A DNA stretch of 64,000 nucleotides, from positions 1,488,001 through 1,552,000 of the forward strand of contig CBDFIO010000002.1 of assembly GCA_965248155.1 (NCBI GenBank), in the 5' to 3' direction. The position numbers and the translations under genes were made by a program. The first letter of the stretch is position 1, and each line of letters starts with the position of its first letter. Source of the stretch: RFSX01 sp965248155 (GTDB lineage: Bacteria; Bacteroidota; Bacteroidia; Chitinophagales; Saprospiraceae). Positions 1-9,870 of this stretch are shown here, in pieces. A model generated the notes under the pieces. The model worked only from the letters and a program-made list of their open reading frames with translations, had not been told where the DNA came from and made no database searches.

Positions 1-671
1 ACAATATGACACACGAATTTAAAACTCCGATCGCAACTATTTCTTTAGCAACTGATTCTATAACAAACGGAGCGGTAATTAGCAACACGGATAAGGTTAA
101 AAGATTCGCTGGAATAATTAAGCAAGAAAATAAACGGATGTTGAATCAGGTGGAGAAAGTATTGCAGATGGCGCGAATAGATAAACAGGATTTTGATTTA
201 AAAATTACAAACGTAAATATGAATGATGTTGTATTCCAGGCATCGGAAAACAGCAGATTGAAGTTAATTAATAGAAACGGGCACTTGATCACACAACTGA
301 ACGCAGTTCATCCCCATGTAGAAGGCGATCTAACCCATATTTCGAATATTATACACAACTTGTTAGATAATGCTGAGAAATATTCAAAGGAAATTCCTCA
401 GATTTCTATTACCACAAACAATTATGAGCAAGGAGTTAAAGTTGATATAACAGATAAGGGAATTGGAATGACAAAAGAGTCACTCAAACATATATTTGAC
501 AAGTTTTACCGAGTTCATACAGGAAACAGACACGATGTAACAGGATTCGGATTAGGCTTAAGCTATGTCAAAGCATTGATGAATGCGCACAAAGGAACAG
601 TGAAAGTTGAATCGGAATTAGGGGTAGGAAGTACCTTTTCCTTATTTTTTCCTTTTAAATTTAGTGACTAA
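1..671 (+). CDS. Sensor histidine kinase, C-terminal part (5' end outside window)
   Basis: Transmitter part of a membrane histidine kinase that would phosphorylate the response regulator encoded 45 bp downstream. The phospho-acceptor motif HEFKTP lies at the very start, followed by the dimerisation helices and an HATPase_c domain with N box (NLLDNAEKYS), G1 (DKGIGM), F box (FDKFYRV) and G2 (GFGLGLSYV). The frame is open to the window edge, so the sensor and membrane segments are outside. Pairing with an RprY-like regulator suggests an RprX-type kinase, which is inference. Confidence 0.9.
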   Translation, partial: NMTHEFKTPIATISLATDSITNGAVISNTDKVKRFAGIIKQENKRMLNQVEKVLQMARIDKQDFDLKITNVNMNDVVFQASENSRLKLINRNGHLITQLNAVHPHVEGDLTHISNIIHNLLDNAEKYSKEIPQISITTNNYEQGVKVDITDKGIGMTKESLKHIFDKFYRVHTGNRHDVTGFGLGLSYVKALMNAHKGTVKVESELGVGSTFSLFFPFKFSD

Positions 672-715
672 TTGGGAAGAACAACATCTAAATAAAGTAA
701 AATTTAACATAGAAC

Positions 716-1444
716 ATGTCAGAAAACACAACTCAAAAAATATTATTAGTAGAAGACGATCAAAACTTTGGCGACGTTTTGAGGTCTTATCTTGAAATGC
801 ACGAATATGATGTCGACCTCGCGAAAGATGGAGACGAAGGTTTATTGAAGTACAATAAAGGCAATTATGATTTATGCATTCTAGATGTTATGATGCCCAA
901 AAAAGACGGGTTTTCTCTTGCAAAAGAAATCAGGGAGAAAGACAAGAATGTTCCATTGATATTCCTTACTGCGAAATCATTGAAAGAAGACGTTTTGGAA
1001 GGATTCAAAATTGGAGCAGATGATTACATCACAAAAACCTTTAATTCTGAAGAGCTGTTACTAAGGGTCCAAGCCATTCTTAGAAGATCAGGGGTGAAGC
1101 CGGATCCACAGGAAGATATTAAGGAGTTTAATCTTGGAGATTTTCACTTTAATTACCCATTAAGGATCCTAAGCTTTAACGGAGCAGAACCACACAAGGA
1201 CCATCTTTCCCCTAAGGAGGCACACCTTCTCAGGCTTTTTTGCATTCATAAAAATGATGTCCTTCCTCGAGCATTAGCATTAACAAAAATATGGGGCGAA
1301 GACAATTATTTTACTGCCCGTAGTATGGATGTATTTGTTACAAAGCTTAGAAAGTATTTAAGCAGAGATGAAAAACTAGAGATCGTGAATATACACGGAA
1401 ATGGTTTTAGACTAATTGATAGATCGGTAGAAGTGGTTGAATAA
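716..1444 (+). CDS. rprY: OmpR-family response regulator, RprY-like
   Basis: DNA-binding response regulator of 242 aa. The receiver domain (about residues 8-120) has acidic pocket residues E14/D15, the phosphorylation site D57 in LCILDVMMP, T85 and K107. A winged-helix domain (about 137-235) follows. The stretch VMMPKKDGF plus LEGFKIGADDYITK is typical of Bacteroidota RprY. One oddity: the residue after the conserved lysine is Thr (KTF) where the family has a cis-proline (KPF). It lies directly downstream of its kinase and ends at a terminator hairpin. Confidence 0.9.
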   Translation: MSENTTQKILLVEDDQNFGDVLRSYLEMHEYDVDLAKDGDEGLLKYNKGNYDLCILDVMMPKKDGFSLAKEIREKDKNVPLIFLTAKSLKEDVLEGFKIGADDYITKTFNSEELLLRVQAILRRSGVKPDPQEDIKEFNLGDFHFNYPLRILSFNGAEPHKDHLSPKEAHLLRLFCIHKNDVLPRALALTKIWGEDNYFTARSMDVFVTKLRKYLSRDEKLEIVNIHGNGFRLIDRSVEVVE

Positions 1445-1474
1445 CCAAATCCGTACAAATTATAATCCAAGATG

Positions 1475-1502
1475 GCTCCATTCTATTGAATGGAGCTTTT
1501 TT
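1475..1502 (+). terminator. Rho-independent terminator after the two-component genes
   Basis: Perfect 9-bp stem gctccattc/gaatggagc with a 4-nt loop, followed by six T. It lies between the stop of the response regulator and the convergent end of ftsH. Confidence 0.85.
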
Positions 1503-1506
1503 GTTA

Positions 1507-3498
1507 CTATGATTCCGGATCCCCTTCTTCAACGACCTCTTCCTCGAATAGCTCACTATACTTAGAATCAAGTTCGCCATTAAATGCAGGAATAAAATCA
1601 TCATTTTCAGGAAATGGCCGCCCACCAATTAATTTTTCAACATCAGACTTGAGAAGAACCTCCTTGGTTAATAATTGCCTGGCTAAAACATTAAGCTCAT
1701 TTCTTCTTGTCGAAAGAAGGTCCTGAGCTCGAGTATATTGCTCGTCAATTAGTTTTCTAACTTCTTCATCAATCAATGTTGCGGTCTCATCAGAATATGG
1801 CTTGTTGAAGTTGTCTTGAGACATTGCATAGAAAGAAACGTTACCTACTTTTTTATTCATTCCGAAAACAGAAATCATGGAATAAGCCATTTTTGTAACC
1901 TGATCAAGATCATTTTGGGCGCCGGTAGAAATTTTATCAAAAACAATTTTTTCAGCAGCTCTACCTCCTAAGGTCATCGCCATCCGATCCTTCAATTGTT
2001 CTGTTCTGGTGATGTATTCTTCTTTAGGCAGATATTGTGCATATCCGAGTGTTCCGATTCCTCTTGGAACGATTGTAACCTTTACCAAAGGCGAAGCATG
2101 TTCTAAAAACCAGCCACAAATGGCGTGACCTGCTTCGTGAAATGCAATTATTTCCTTTTCTCTTGGAGAGATAATTTTATTTTTCTTTTCCAGACCTCCA
2201 ATAACCCGATCTAATGCATAATTGAAATCATCCATCTCAACCGATTTCTTATTTCGTCTCGCGGCAACCAATGCTGCCTCATTACATACATTGGCTATAT
2301 CTGCTCCGGCAAATCCAGGAGTCATTTCTGCCAAAGCATGCGGATTGATCTCATCAGATGTTTTTATAGTCTTCAGGTGGACATTAAAAATGGCTTCCCG
2401 GCCTATTAGATCTGGACGATCAATGCCTACCTGTCTGTCAAATCTTCCGGGGCGCAATAAAGCATTGTCAAGGATATCAGGTCTATTAGTCGCAGCCATA
2501 AGAATTACACCCTTATCTGTACTAAAGCCGTCCATTTCTACCAAAAGCTGATTCAGTGTATTTTCACGTTCATCATTGCCTCCCTGAATGGCACCTTTAC
2601 CCCTGGCCCGACCTATAGCATCAATTTCATCAATAAACACAATGCAAGGTGCTTTTTCTCTGGCTTGTTTGAAAAGGTCCCGTACTCTTGAAGCACCAAC
2701 ACCAACAAACATCTCAACAAAGTCACTACCAGAAATAGAAAAGAAAGGAACTCCAGCCTCTCCGGCTACCGCTTTTGCTAACAGTGTTTTCCCTGTTCCC
2801 GGAGGGCCTACAAGAAGAACTCCTTTAGGAATTTTTCCTCCTAGGTTTGTATATTTTTTTGGATTTTGCAAAAAGTCTACAACCTCCATTACTTCTTCTT
2901 TGGCTTCTTCAAGACCGGCAACATCTTTGAATGTTACTGTAACAGATGCGTTATTGTCGAATAGAGTAGCTTTTGATTTTCCAATATTAAATATCTGAGA
3001 TCCCGGACCTCCGCCTCCTGTTCCAACACGACGCATAAAAAATATCCAAAGACCAATAATCAGAAATAATGGAATTACCCAACTTAAGACTGCTCCCCAA
3101 TAATTTTGTTCGGTTTTATAGACAGGGTCAATAATAATTTTATTGCCTTCTCTATTTATATCTGTAACCATATCCGAAAAGGAAGAAACGTCTCCTATTT
3201 CGAAAGCAAAGTGGGGTTGCTGAAGGTTAAATTTATTTTCCTTGAATTCAGGATAATGAATTAGACTATCCTTTTTAATAAAAACCCGAACCATATTCCT
3301 ATTGATAACTTCGACTTGTTCAACATGCCCCTTGGATGCGATTTCTTTAAATTCAAAGGGTCTTAATTCAGAAGTTTTCCCATTGATTAAAGTCACTACA
3401 TTAAGGGCCAGAATAACAAAAATAACCAAGCCGTAAATCCAATATGAATTCAGGACAAACTTTTTGTTAGGATTTTTATCTTCATTTTTTTCGCTCAT
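1507..3498 (-). CDS. ftsH: ATP-dependent zinc metalloprotease FtsH
   Basis: Membrane-anchored AAA+ protease of 663 aa that degrades misfolded membrane proteins and some regulators. Two transmembrane segments (about residues 20-40 and 138-158) flank a periplasmic domain. Walker A GPPGTGKT is at 231-238, Walker B IVFIDEID near 286-293, the second region of homology around RPDILDNALLRPGRFDR, and the zinc site HEAGH at 454-458. The acidic C-tail is usual for the family. It follows rsfS by 29 bp and is probably cotranscribed with it. Confidence 0.98.
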   Translation of the reverse strand: MSEKNEDKNPNKKFVLNSYWIYGLVIFVILALNVVTLINGKTSELRPFEFKEIASKGHVEQVEVINRNMVRVFIKKDSLIHYPEFKENKFNLQQPHFAFEIGDVSSFSDMVTDINREGNKIIIDPVYKTEQNYWGAVLSWVIPLFLIIGLWIFFMRRVGTGGGGPGSQIFNIGKSKATLFDNNASVTVTFKDVAGLEEAKEEVMEVVDFLQNPKKYTNLGGKIPKGVLLVGPPGTGKTLLAKAVAGEAGVPFFSISGSDFVEMFVGVGASRVRDLFKQAREKAPCIVFIDEIDAIGRARGKGAIQGGNDERENTLNQLLVEMDGFSTDKGVILMAATNRPDILDNALLRPGRFDRQVGIDRPDLIGREAIFNVHLKTIKTSDEINPHALAEMTPGFAGADIANVCNEAALVAARRNKKSVEMDDFNYALDRVIGGLEKKNKIISPREKEIIAFHEAGHAICGWFLEHASPLVKVTIVPRGIGTLGYAQYLPKEEYITRTEQLKDRMAMTLGGRAAEKIVFDKISTGAQNDLDQVTKMAYSMISVFGMNKKVGNVSFYAMSQDNFNKPYSDETATLIDEEVRKLIDEQYTRAQDLLSTRRNELNVLARQLLTKEVLLKSDVEKLIGGRPFPENDDFIPAFNGELDSKYSELFEEEVVEEGDPES

Positions 3499-3527
3499 TG
3501 CAATCTCTTAAAGTGTAAAGAATAATA

Positions 3528-3914
3528 CTAGATGTCCTGGTACTCTGTTGTCTTAGCATCACTCCACAAATCTTCAATTTCGTAAAACCTACGTGTTTCA
3601 GGGTAGAAAACATGGACTATCACATCAAAATAATCTACCAATACCCAATTTGATACCTGTTTCCCCTCAACATGAGATGGTCTAATACCCAATTCTTCTT
3701 TAACTCTTTTGACAATGTTCTCTGAAATAGAATTAATCTGCGTAGATGAATCTCCTTCACACAAAATGAAGAAATCAGCAGGGGCCTCATCTAATTTTCG
3801 AAGATCTAACTTCAGAATATTCTTACCTTTTATATCTTGAATACAATCTATTATGAGATCCGTTAATCCAAGCTTGTTTGTAGTTTTCTTTTCTAATACA
3901 GTTTTATTATGCAA
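3528..3914 (-). CDS. rsfS: Ribosomal silencing factor RsfS
   Basis: RsfS/DUF143 family, 128 aa. It binds ribosomal protein uL14 and blocks subunit joining during starvation. Family hallmarks ADFFILCEG near the middle and WVLVDYFDVIVHVF in the second half are present. The only usable start is TTG; there is no methionine before the conserved domain. It is first in an operon with ftsH, divergent from birA, with a candidate promoter just upstream. Confidence 0.93.
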   Translation of the reverse strand: MHNKTVLEKKTTNKLGLTDLIIDCIQDIKGKNILKLDLRKLDEAPADFFILCEGDSSTQINSISENIVKRVKEELGIRPSHVEGKQVSNWVLVDYFDVIVHVFYPETRRFYEIEDLWSDAKTTEYQDI

Positions 3915-3939
3915 ACTTTATTATCTATTTAGCTTTATT

Positions 3940-3968
3940 CAAAGTTACTAAAATTAAGTATGTGACAA
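3940..3968 (-). promoter_or_regulatory. Candidate Bacteroidota promoter for rsfS-ftsH
   Basis: On the minus strand TAACTTTG (3940-3947) matches the Bacteroidota -7 consensus TAnnTTTG, with TTG as a -33 element (3966-3968) 18 bp upstream. The -33 lies inside the start region of divergent birA. Pattern match only. Confidence 0.45.
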
Positions 3969-4726
3969 CTGAACAGTCATTTTCATTAAAGGTTGACAAG
4001 TATATCTTTCTTAAAACAACAGATTCTACGAACCTATATGCACAAGAACTATTATCAAAAAGCTATCCAGACAGCAATTATTGCATTTATACGACAAATC
4101 AGGTAAAAGGGAGAGGACAAATTGACAGAAGCTGGTATAGTGGCAAAAATGATAACCTCAGTTGTTCCTATTTATTTAAACTCAAGGTGGCAGCAAATCG
4201 CCATTTTGATTTGAATAAAGCCTTTTCACTTTCTATTCACGACTTTTTAAGCCAATACATTCCAGAAGAAAAACTGACAATTAAATGGCCCAATGATATC
4301 TATTATAATAATAAGAAAATCGCCGGGATACTAATACAGAACAGTATAAGAGAACAGCTAATTAATCATGTCATTTTTGGGGTTGGAATTAATGTTAATC
4401 AAATAGAATTTCCAGACAAACTCCCAAACCCAATTTCGTTGTTTCAGATAAATCATCAAAAATACGAACTCATACACATGCTGCATGAACTTCAAAAGCC
4501 GATTCTAAAAAGGATGACTCAAGTGATTAATAATATAGATCTAAGAAATGAATATGAACAGAAACTCTATAACATCGGCCAGGAAAGAAGATATCGAGAG
4601 ACAGGATCAAACCGAGAATTTGAAGCGGTATTGTTGGGAATAAACAACGACGGGAAACTTAAACTTAAAGAAGGAGATCAGGAAGTGAAGCTGTATAATT
4701 TCAGAGAAATAGAATTTATAATATAA
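3962..4726 (+). CDS. birA: Biotin--[acetyl-CoA-carboxylase] ligase BirA
   Basis: Attaches biotin to carboxylase carrier domains via biotinyl-AMP. The 254-aa protein is the short form without the N-terminal repressor helix-turn-helix. The adenylate-binding loop GRGQIDRSW is at 50-58, KWPND at 108-112, and KKIAGIL follows at about 118-124. The start is GTG at 3962. It is followed 4 bp later by cinA, so the two are probably cotranscribed. Confidence 0.93.
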   Translation: MTTEQSFSLKVDKYIFLKTTDSTNLYAQELLSKSYPDSNYCIYTTNQVKGRGQIDRSWYSGKNDNLSCSYLFKLKVAANRHFDLNKAFSLSIHDFLSQYIPEEKLTIKWPNDIYYNNKKIAGILIQNSIREQLINHVIFGVGINVNQIEFPDKLPNPISLFQINHQKYELIHMLHELQKPILKRMTQVINNIDLRNEYEQKLYNIGQERRYRETGSNREFEAVLLGINNDGKLKLKEGDQEVKLYNFREIEFII

Positions 4727-4730
4727 AAGA

Positions 4731-5972
4731 ATGAAGGTTAGTATAATTACAATAGGAGATGAAATACTCATCGGTCAAATTATTGACACCAATTCATCAT
4801 GGCTCGGAAAGGAACTGAGTAAATTAGGACTAGAAGTAGAATGTACGATATCTATCGCCGACAAAAAAGATCAAATAGTGGGTTCAATAAAGCCAGCACT
4901 TGAGCAATCGGAATTAGTCATAATTACCGGAGGCCTTGGACCTACCAAGGACGATGTTACTAAAACAGCTCTAGCGGAACTTATGGATACCGAAATGTAT
5001 TTTGACGAAGAATTATACTCCTACATTAAAAGCTATTTTTTGAAAGTTGGATTTACATTGACAGAATCACACAGACGGCAATGCAATATGCCTAAAGGTG
5101 TTCAGTTATTAGAAAACAAGATGGGCACTGCCCCGGGCATGTTATTTGAAAAAGACGACAAACTAATACTTTCCCTTCCCGGTGTTCCTTATGAAATGAA
5201 ATGGATCTTTGAACACAGTTTTAAGAAGCTATTTCTTTCACGACAACCCCGGTTACAACATATAGATCATAGAACTATTAGAACGATTGGCATGGGAGAA
5301 ACAAGGATTGAAGCGAAAGTCTCAAATATTTTGGAGCGATTACCGGATAACATCAGCGCTTCTTATCTTCCAGGGCTCGGCCAGGTAAAGCTAAGGTTAA
5401 CCTCAAGATCATACGAGGACCAAAAGGAGACACTTGATAATTTTGCAGATGAAATCAGTCAGGAATTAGGAAACTTGGTCTATGGATATGAAAACACCTC
5501 TTTTGAAGAAGCGATTCGAGATACTTTCCTCAAGCACAATTGTAGTTTGTCAATAGCAGAAAGTTGTACGGGGGGGCATATTGCATATCGAATAATTTCT
5601 GCGGAAGGGGCTTCAAAATTCTTTAATGGAAGTATTGTCGCCTACAGTAACGAGGTGAAAAAGAAGCAACTCAAAGTAAAAGAGAGCACATTAGAAAATC
5701 ATGGTGCGGTAAGCGAAGAAACGGTTCTGGAAATGCTAAACGGGCTTTTTGAAGTAATGAACTCGGATGTTGGAATAGCCGTGACGGGCATTGCAGGTCC
5801 CGGTGGAGGAACAACAGAAAAGCCGGTTGGCACTATTTGGCTGGCATGGGGATCAAAGCAAAAACAGCATACAACAAAACTACAATTAGGTAAAGACAGG
5901 ATTAAAAATATAGAATACACCAGCATTGTTGCTTTGAATCGATTAAGATTGTTTTTAATCAATGATAATTGA
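4731..5972 (+). CDS. cinA: CinA family protein (MoCF domain plus NMN amidohydrolase domain)
   Basis: Protein of 413 aa in the CinA/PncC family. The N-terminal molybdopterin-binding-like domain has GGLGPTKDD at 67-75. The C-terminal CinA domain (about 265-410) has AESCTGG and GIAGPGG, the signature of nicotinamide mononucleotide deamidases. Family knowledge links it to pyridine-nucleotide salvage; the competence link is historical. The start lies 4 bp after the birA stop. Confidence 0.93.
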   Translation: MKVSIITIGDEILIGQIIDTNSSWLGKELSKLGLEVECTISIADKKDQIVGSIKPALEQSELVIITGGLGPTKDDVTKTALAELMDTEMYFDEELYSYIKSYFLKVGFTLTESHRRQCNMPKGVQLLENKMGTAPGMLFEKDDKLILSLPGVPYEMKWIFEHSFKKLFLSRQPRLQHIDHRTIRTIGMGETRIEAKVSNILERLPDNISASYLPGLGQVKLRLTSRSYEDQKETLDNFADEISQELGNLVYGYENTSFEEAIRDTFLKHNCSLSIAESCTGGHIAYRIISAEGASKFFNGSIVAYSNEVKKKQLKVKESTLENHGAVSEETVLEMLNGLFEVMNSDVGIAVTGIAGPGGGTTEKPVGTIWLAWGSKQKQHTTKLQLGKDRIKNIEYTSIVALNRLRLFLINDN

Positions 5973-5982
5973 CGTAATTTTG
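5949..5982 (+). promoter_or_regulatory. Candidate promoter for the E2 gene
   Basis: TAATTTTG (5975-5982) matches the TAnnTTTG -7 element, with TTG at 5949-5951 about 23 bp upstream. It overlaps the 3' end of cinA and lies 20 bp before the E2 start codon. Pattern match only. Confidence 0.45.
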
Positions 5983-6001
5983 CCCTGTAATAGAAATAGC
6001 T

Positions 6002-7339
6002 ATGGCAAAGACAGAACTTTTAATGCCCAAGATGGGAGAAAGCATTATGGAAGCCACAATCCTCAAGTGGGTTAAGAAGGTGGGTGATAAAGTAGAAGAA
6101 GATGAAACGATTTTGGAAATTGCAACCGATAAAGTAGATTCAGAAATTCCATCTCCTGTTGATGGAGTAATAAAAGAGATCCTATTTAATGAAGAAGATG
6201 TTGTAGAAGTAGGGAAGGCGATTGCAATAATAGAGACAGAAGGGGAAGAAAAAAGTGATATTCCGTCAGCGGCGATTAAGATTGAAAAGCAAATAGAAGA
6301 AATAAAGGAGCCGATAGAAGTTATAACTCCTCCAATGGTTGCACCTCAGAATGAACCCCTGCCTCAAAACTTAAAATCACAAAAAAGCTCCAGCTCAAAG
6401 TTTTATTCACCCTTAGTTAAGAGTATAGCTCAAGCGGAAAACATTTCTATATCTGAGCTTGAAAATATCGAGGGAACAGGAGCAAAGGGCCGTGTGACGA
6501 AGAAAGACATCATGGCATATGTTAAAACCAGAGGCCAGCATGCTAAAGCGAATCAAGTACAGACTCAAATAAGTGCTAATGGAAATGCCACACCGAGCAG
6601 TGCTCCGATAAGTATGGCAGGAAATAGCGGAGCTGTAGAGATTGTGGAAATGGACCGCATGAGAAAACTTATTGCCGACCATATGGTGATGTCAAAACAG
6701 ACCTCCCCTCACGTAACATCATTTGTAGAAGCAGACGTCACAAACATCGTTGATTGGAGAGAGGCCAATAAAAACACCTTTTTAGAAAAGTACGGTGAAA
6801 AAATAACTTATACCCCAATATTTATTGAAGCTGTTGTAAAAGCAATTAAGGACTACCCAATGGTTAATGTTTCTGTTGAGGACAAAAAAATATATGTCAA
6901 AAGAGATATTAACATAGGAATGGCAGCAGCACTTCCAAGTGGAAACCTGATCGTTCCAGTAATAAAAAATGCAGACTACCTTAATCTATCCGGATTAACA
7001 AAATCTGTAAATGATCTTGCAAATAGAGCCAGAAACAATAAATTGAAACCAAAAGAAATTCAGGATGGAACATTTACTATAACCAATGTCGGGACTTTTG
7101 GCAATGTTATGGGAACACCTATTATTAATCAACCTCAAGTTGCAATACTTGCTGTAGGGGCCATAAGAAAGAAACCAGCTGTAGTTGAAACAAAATATGG
7201 AGATCTAATAGCCGTTAGAAAGATGATGTTCCTCTCATTGTCATATGACCATAGAGTAGTAGACGGTTTTCTTGGTGGCTCTTTTCTGAAGAAAATTGCA
7301 GATTATCTTGAAGCTTTTGATGAAAATCAAGGAATATAG
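6002..7339 (+). CDS. Dihydrolipoamide acyltransferase (E2) of a 2-oxoacid dehydrogenase complex
   Basis: E2 core enzyme of 445 aa. The lipoyl domain carries the lipoylated Lys44 in ATDKVDSE, followed by a flexible linker, a peripheral subunit-binding domain (about 135-175, SISELENIEGTGAKGRVTKK) and the catalytic domain ending in SYDHRVVDG, with catalytic His417 and Asp421. The single lipoyl domain and overall sequence fit the branched-chain/2-oxoisovalerate type, although substrate cannot be fixed from sequence. No E1 or E3 gene is adjacent. Confidence 0.93.
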   Translation: MAKTELLMPKMGESIMEATILKWVKKVGDKVEEDETILEIATDKVDSEIPSPVDGVIKEILFNEEDVVEVGKAIAIIETEGEEKSDIPSAAIKIEKQIEEIKEPIEVITPPMVAPQNEPLPQNLKSQKSSSSKFYSPLVKSIAQAENISISELENIEGTGAKGRVTKKDIMAYVKTRGQHAKANQVQTQISANGNATPSSAPISMAGNSGAVEIVEMDRMRKLIADHMVMSKQTSPHVTSFVEADVTNIVDWREANKNTFLEKYGEKITYTPIFIEAVVKAIKDYPMVNVSVEDKKIYVKRDINIGMAAALPSGNLIVPVIKNADYLNLSGLTKSVNDLANRARNNKLKPKEIQDGTFTITNVGTFGNVMGTPIINQPQVAILAVGAIRKKPAVVETKYGDLIAVRKMMFLSLSYDHRVVDGFLGGSFLKKIADYLEAFDENQGI

Positions 7340-7374
7340 ACCCAAGACGAACTTCCAATTATGAAGGAGATATA

Positions 7375-8367
7375 ATGTCGCTTAAAAACTTATTTATTGT
7401 TTTAACTCCTATATGTGTTCAGGCAAGTCTGTTATCACAAGACCATCTTAATGAAGCAGAAAAGGCCTTTAAAAGCGGTCAATTTAAAACAGCCATCAAC
7501 AAGTACAACCTTCAAGAAGACATAGAAAAGAACAAAAACCTTCTTTTCAGGAGGGGGCTGGCTTATTTTCATCTTAATGAGATTTCTAAAGCCATTCACG
7601 ATTTCACAACAGCAAAAAAACTAGGAAACAACTCTACTGAATTGTTTCTGAAAATGGCTCAACTAAAACAACACAACTATTCATTTGAAGAGGCCTCTTT
7701 TTTTTATAAAGAGTATTTAATCCATACAAACGAGAAAGATCCAAAAGCGAAACTGGCTCTTCGGGAATTAAAAAATTGCATTTTTTCACTTTCAAATAAC
7801 ACAAAAGATTCGCAAGTTCTTGTTCAAAGTTTTGGAGATGAAATCAATTCGCCAATGGATGAAATCAAACCCATTCAAAGCTATAAATTTGGCAACGTCT
7901 ATTATTACAGTTCAAATAAACCAGGCCATAAGTTTGACATCCAGTCTGTTTTTCTAAACCAAGTGGGAAAATGGGAAATAAACGATGAATTAAATGGCCG
8001 TTTTAAATCATCTAAAAACGAATTAGCCCAGGATCTTACGCTGGATGGAAAAAACCTGCTCTATACTGAAGAGAAAAAAGTTAAGATTTCCAGCTATCAC
8101 CACGAAAACGAACACATCATAGAATTAAAAGAAGAATTCCTAGAAGAAGCAATAGACATTCAGATTGTAAATAAATCTATTATCGTCTTTGCACATAATG
8201 GACTTAAAGGATATGGCGGCTATGATCTCTTTTCTATTGAATATAATGATGGCTCATGGTCCAATCCTATCAATCTTGGACCAGCAATTAACAGCCCATA
8301 TGACGAACGCAGCCCTTATATGTCTTCTGTTAATAGCGGTTATATCTTAATTATTTTAAATATATAA
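7375..8367 (+). CDS. TPR/PD40-propeller secreted protein, 3' truncated
   Basis: N-terminal part of a Bacteroidota TPR plus WD40-like (PD40) protein. A signal peptide, TPR repeats (about residues 25-130) and the start of PD40 blades (VYYYSSNKPG, GYGGYDLFSIEY, SPYDERSPYM) are visible. Family members continue with more blades and usually an OmpA-like peptidoglycan-binding domain, as in PorE. Here the sequence breaks off after SVNSG; the last few residues are read from the end of the convergent T9SS gene. A Shine-Dalgarno-like AAGGAG precedes the start. Probably a non-functional remnant. Confidence 0.8.
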   Translation: MSLKNLFIVLTPICVQASLLSQDHLNEAEKAFKSGQFKTAINKYNLQEDIEKNKNLLFRRGLAYFHLNEISKAIHDFTTAKKLGNNSTELFLKMAQLKQHNYSFEEASFFYKEYLIHTNEKDPKAKLALRELKNCIFSLSNNTKDSQVLVQSFGDEINSPMDEIKPIQSYKFGNVYYYSSNKPGHKFDIQSVFLNQVGKWEINDELNGRFKSSKNELAQDLTLDGKNLLYTEEKKVKISSYHHENEHIIELKEEFLEEAIDIQIVNKSIIVFAHNGLKGYGGYDLFSIEYNDGSWSNPINLGPAINSPYDERSPYMSSVNSGYILIILNI

Positions 8368-9870
8368 GACTGATTTGTATCAGTAGTATTGACCATTAAA
8401 ATATAGCAGTTGGGTAGCAGGTCAGATATTTTAATTCCATTATTATGATCATATATTCCTAATTTCTGAAGTTTGCCTTCCAAGTTGTAAATTTTATAAT
8501 TTAATGGAAAGGACCCAATGTTCTTTACGAATAACACATCATTACTCGGGTTCGGAAATATTGATATTTTTATTTCGTTAGGTACTTCAAAAGTTGAAAC
8601 TAGAAAGTTAGTATCAATTGCAATGGTCCTATTCCAGTTTCCTGATAAAGATGTACCAGTATATTTTGTATGTCTTGCATTCAATAAAATTTGATCTTTA
8701 AAGATTCGAATGCTAGTAGGTATAAGCCAATGATTAAGATCAGTTAATTGCAGTTTTTTAACCTTGAAATTTTGACTTAGTGAATCAATTATAATAAAGT
8801 CAAGTGTGTAATTTTTTCGATCAAACGCAGATATTATATAGTCTTTACCAGATTTAGTAGCAGACATATTTGTTATGTAATTTTCATCGTTAGAAATTAT
8901 ACTTTCAATATGTTCAATTAATTCTCCTTCTTGATTGATAATCACTATTTCATAATGGTTATTACCATTTTCTGATTCTTTTCTACATTGTAGTATAATT
9001 TCATTGGAATATCCCAATGAATTGATTAGTGATATTCCAGTAAATTCGTTAAAATATGATGTGATATCAAATTTTGATATATTCTCAATATCATTTGAGA
9101 TTGATGTAAGTAGCACCTTTGCAAAGTTATCGAAGTCATTACGGTCATATAAATAGGTTATTAAATAGGTTTTATCATCAATAAATTTGCTTCCTGCAAT
9201 TTTTAATACATATTGAATGTCTGTAGGTATATTATCAATTAAATAAAATGATCTCTGGTCACTAATCCGACCATCTGATTGCATTTCACTTAAAGTGAGC
9301 TTCGTGTCAAAAAGATTATAATCAAGTTTAGTTAAAAATTGATTTGAATTTTCATAAGCAATGATATCGTAATAAAGTCCTCCACTTGAAACATGTAGAG
9401 TGTCTACATGTTGAACAGAACGATTATCAGTTGTCTCTAATAACTCTCCAGTATTAATATTTAGTTTTCTGATTTTTAAAAAACCTGGTGCAAAACCGAA
9501 GATGATGTCGGGAAATCCTATAGTGGGTAAATCAAACATTTCGAATGAATAACAAATTAATGTATCTGAACTAATTTCAACATTACATAAAAATTCTTTA
9601 TAACTATAGTCTCTTAAGTCTGTTGTATAATCCCATTGTTTAGCTCCATTTGTGCTATGTTTACTTATATAATAACCTTGAAAATCTCCTGAATTAGGAT
9701 CAAGAGAATTAAATACTCTAAGAAAATAATTATTCCTTACTAAAATGTCTGTTCTGTTGGGTATCAAATGATCCGCCCCATTGCTACTATTTGGTATTAC
9801 ATAAGTAGTATCAATATTAAGAATCTCCCATTCAATTTCATTACCGAGAAAAGATAACTCTTCTATATTA

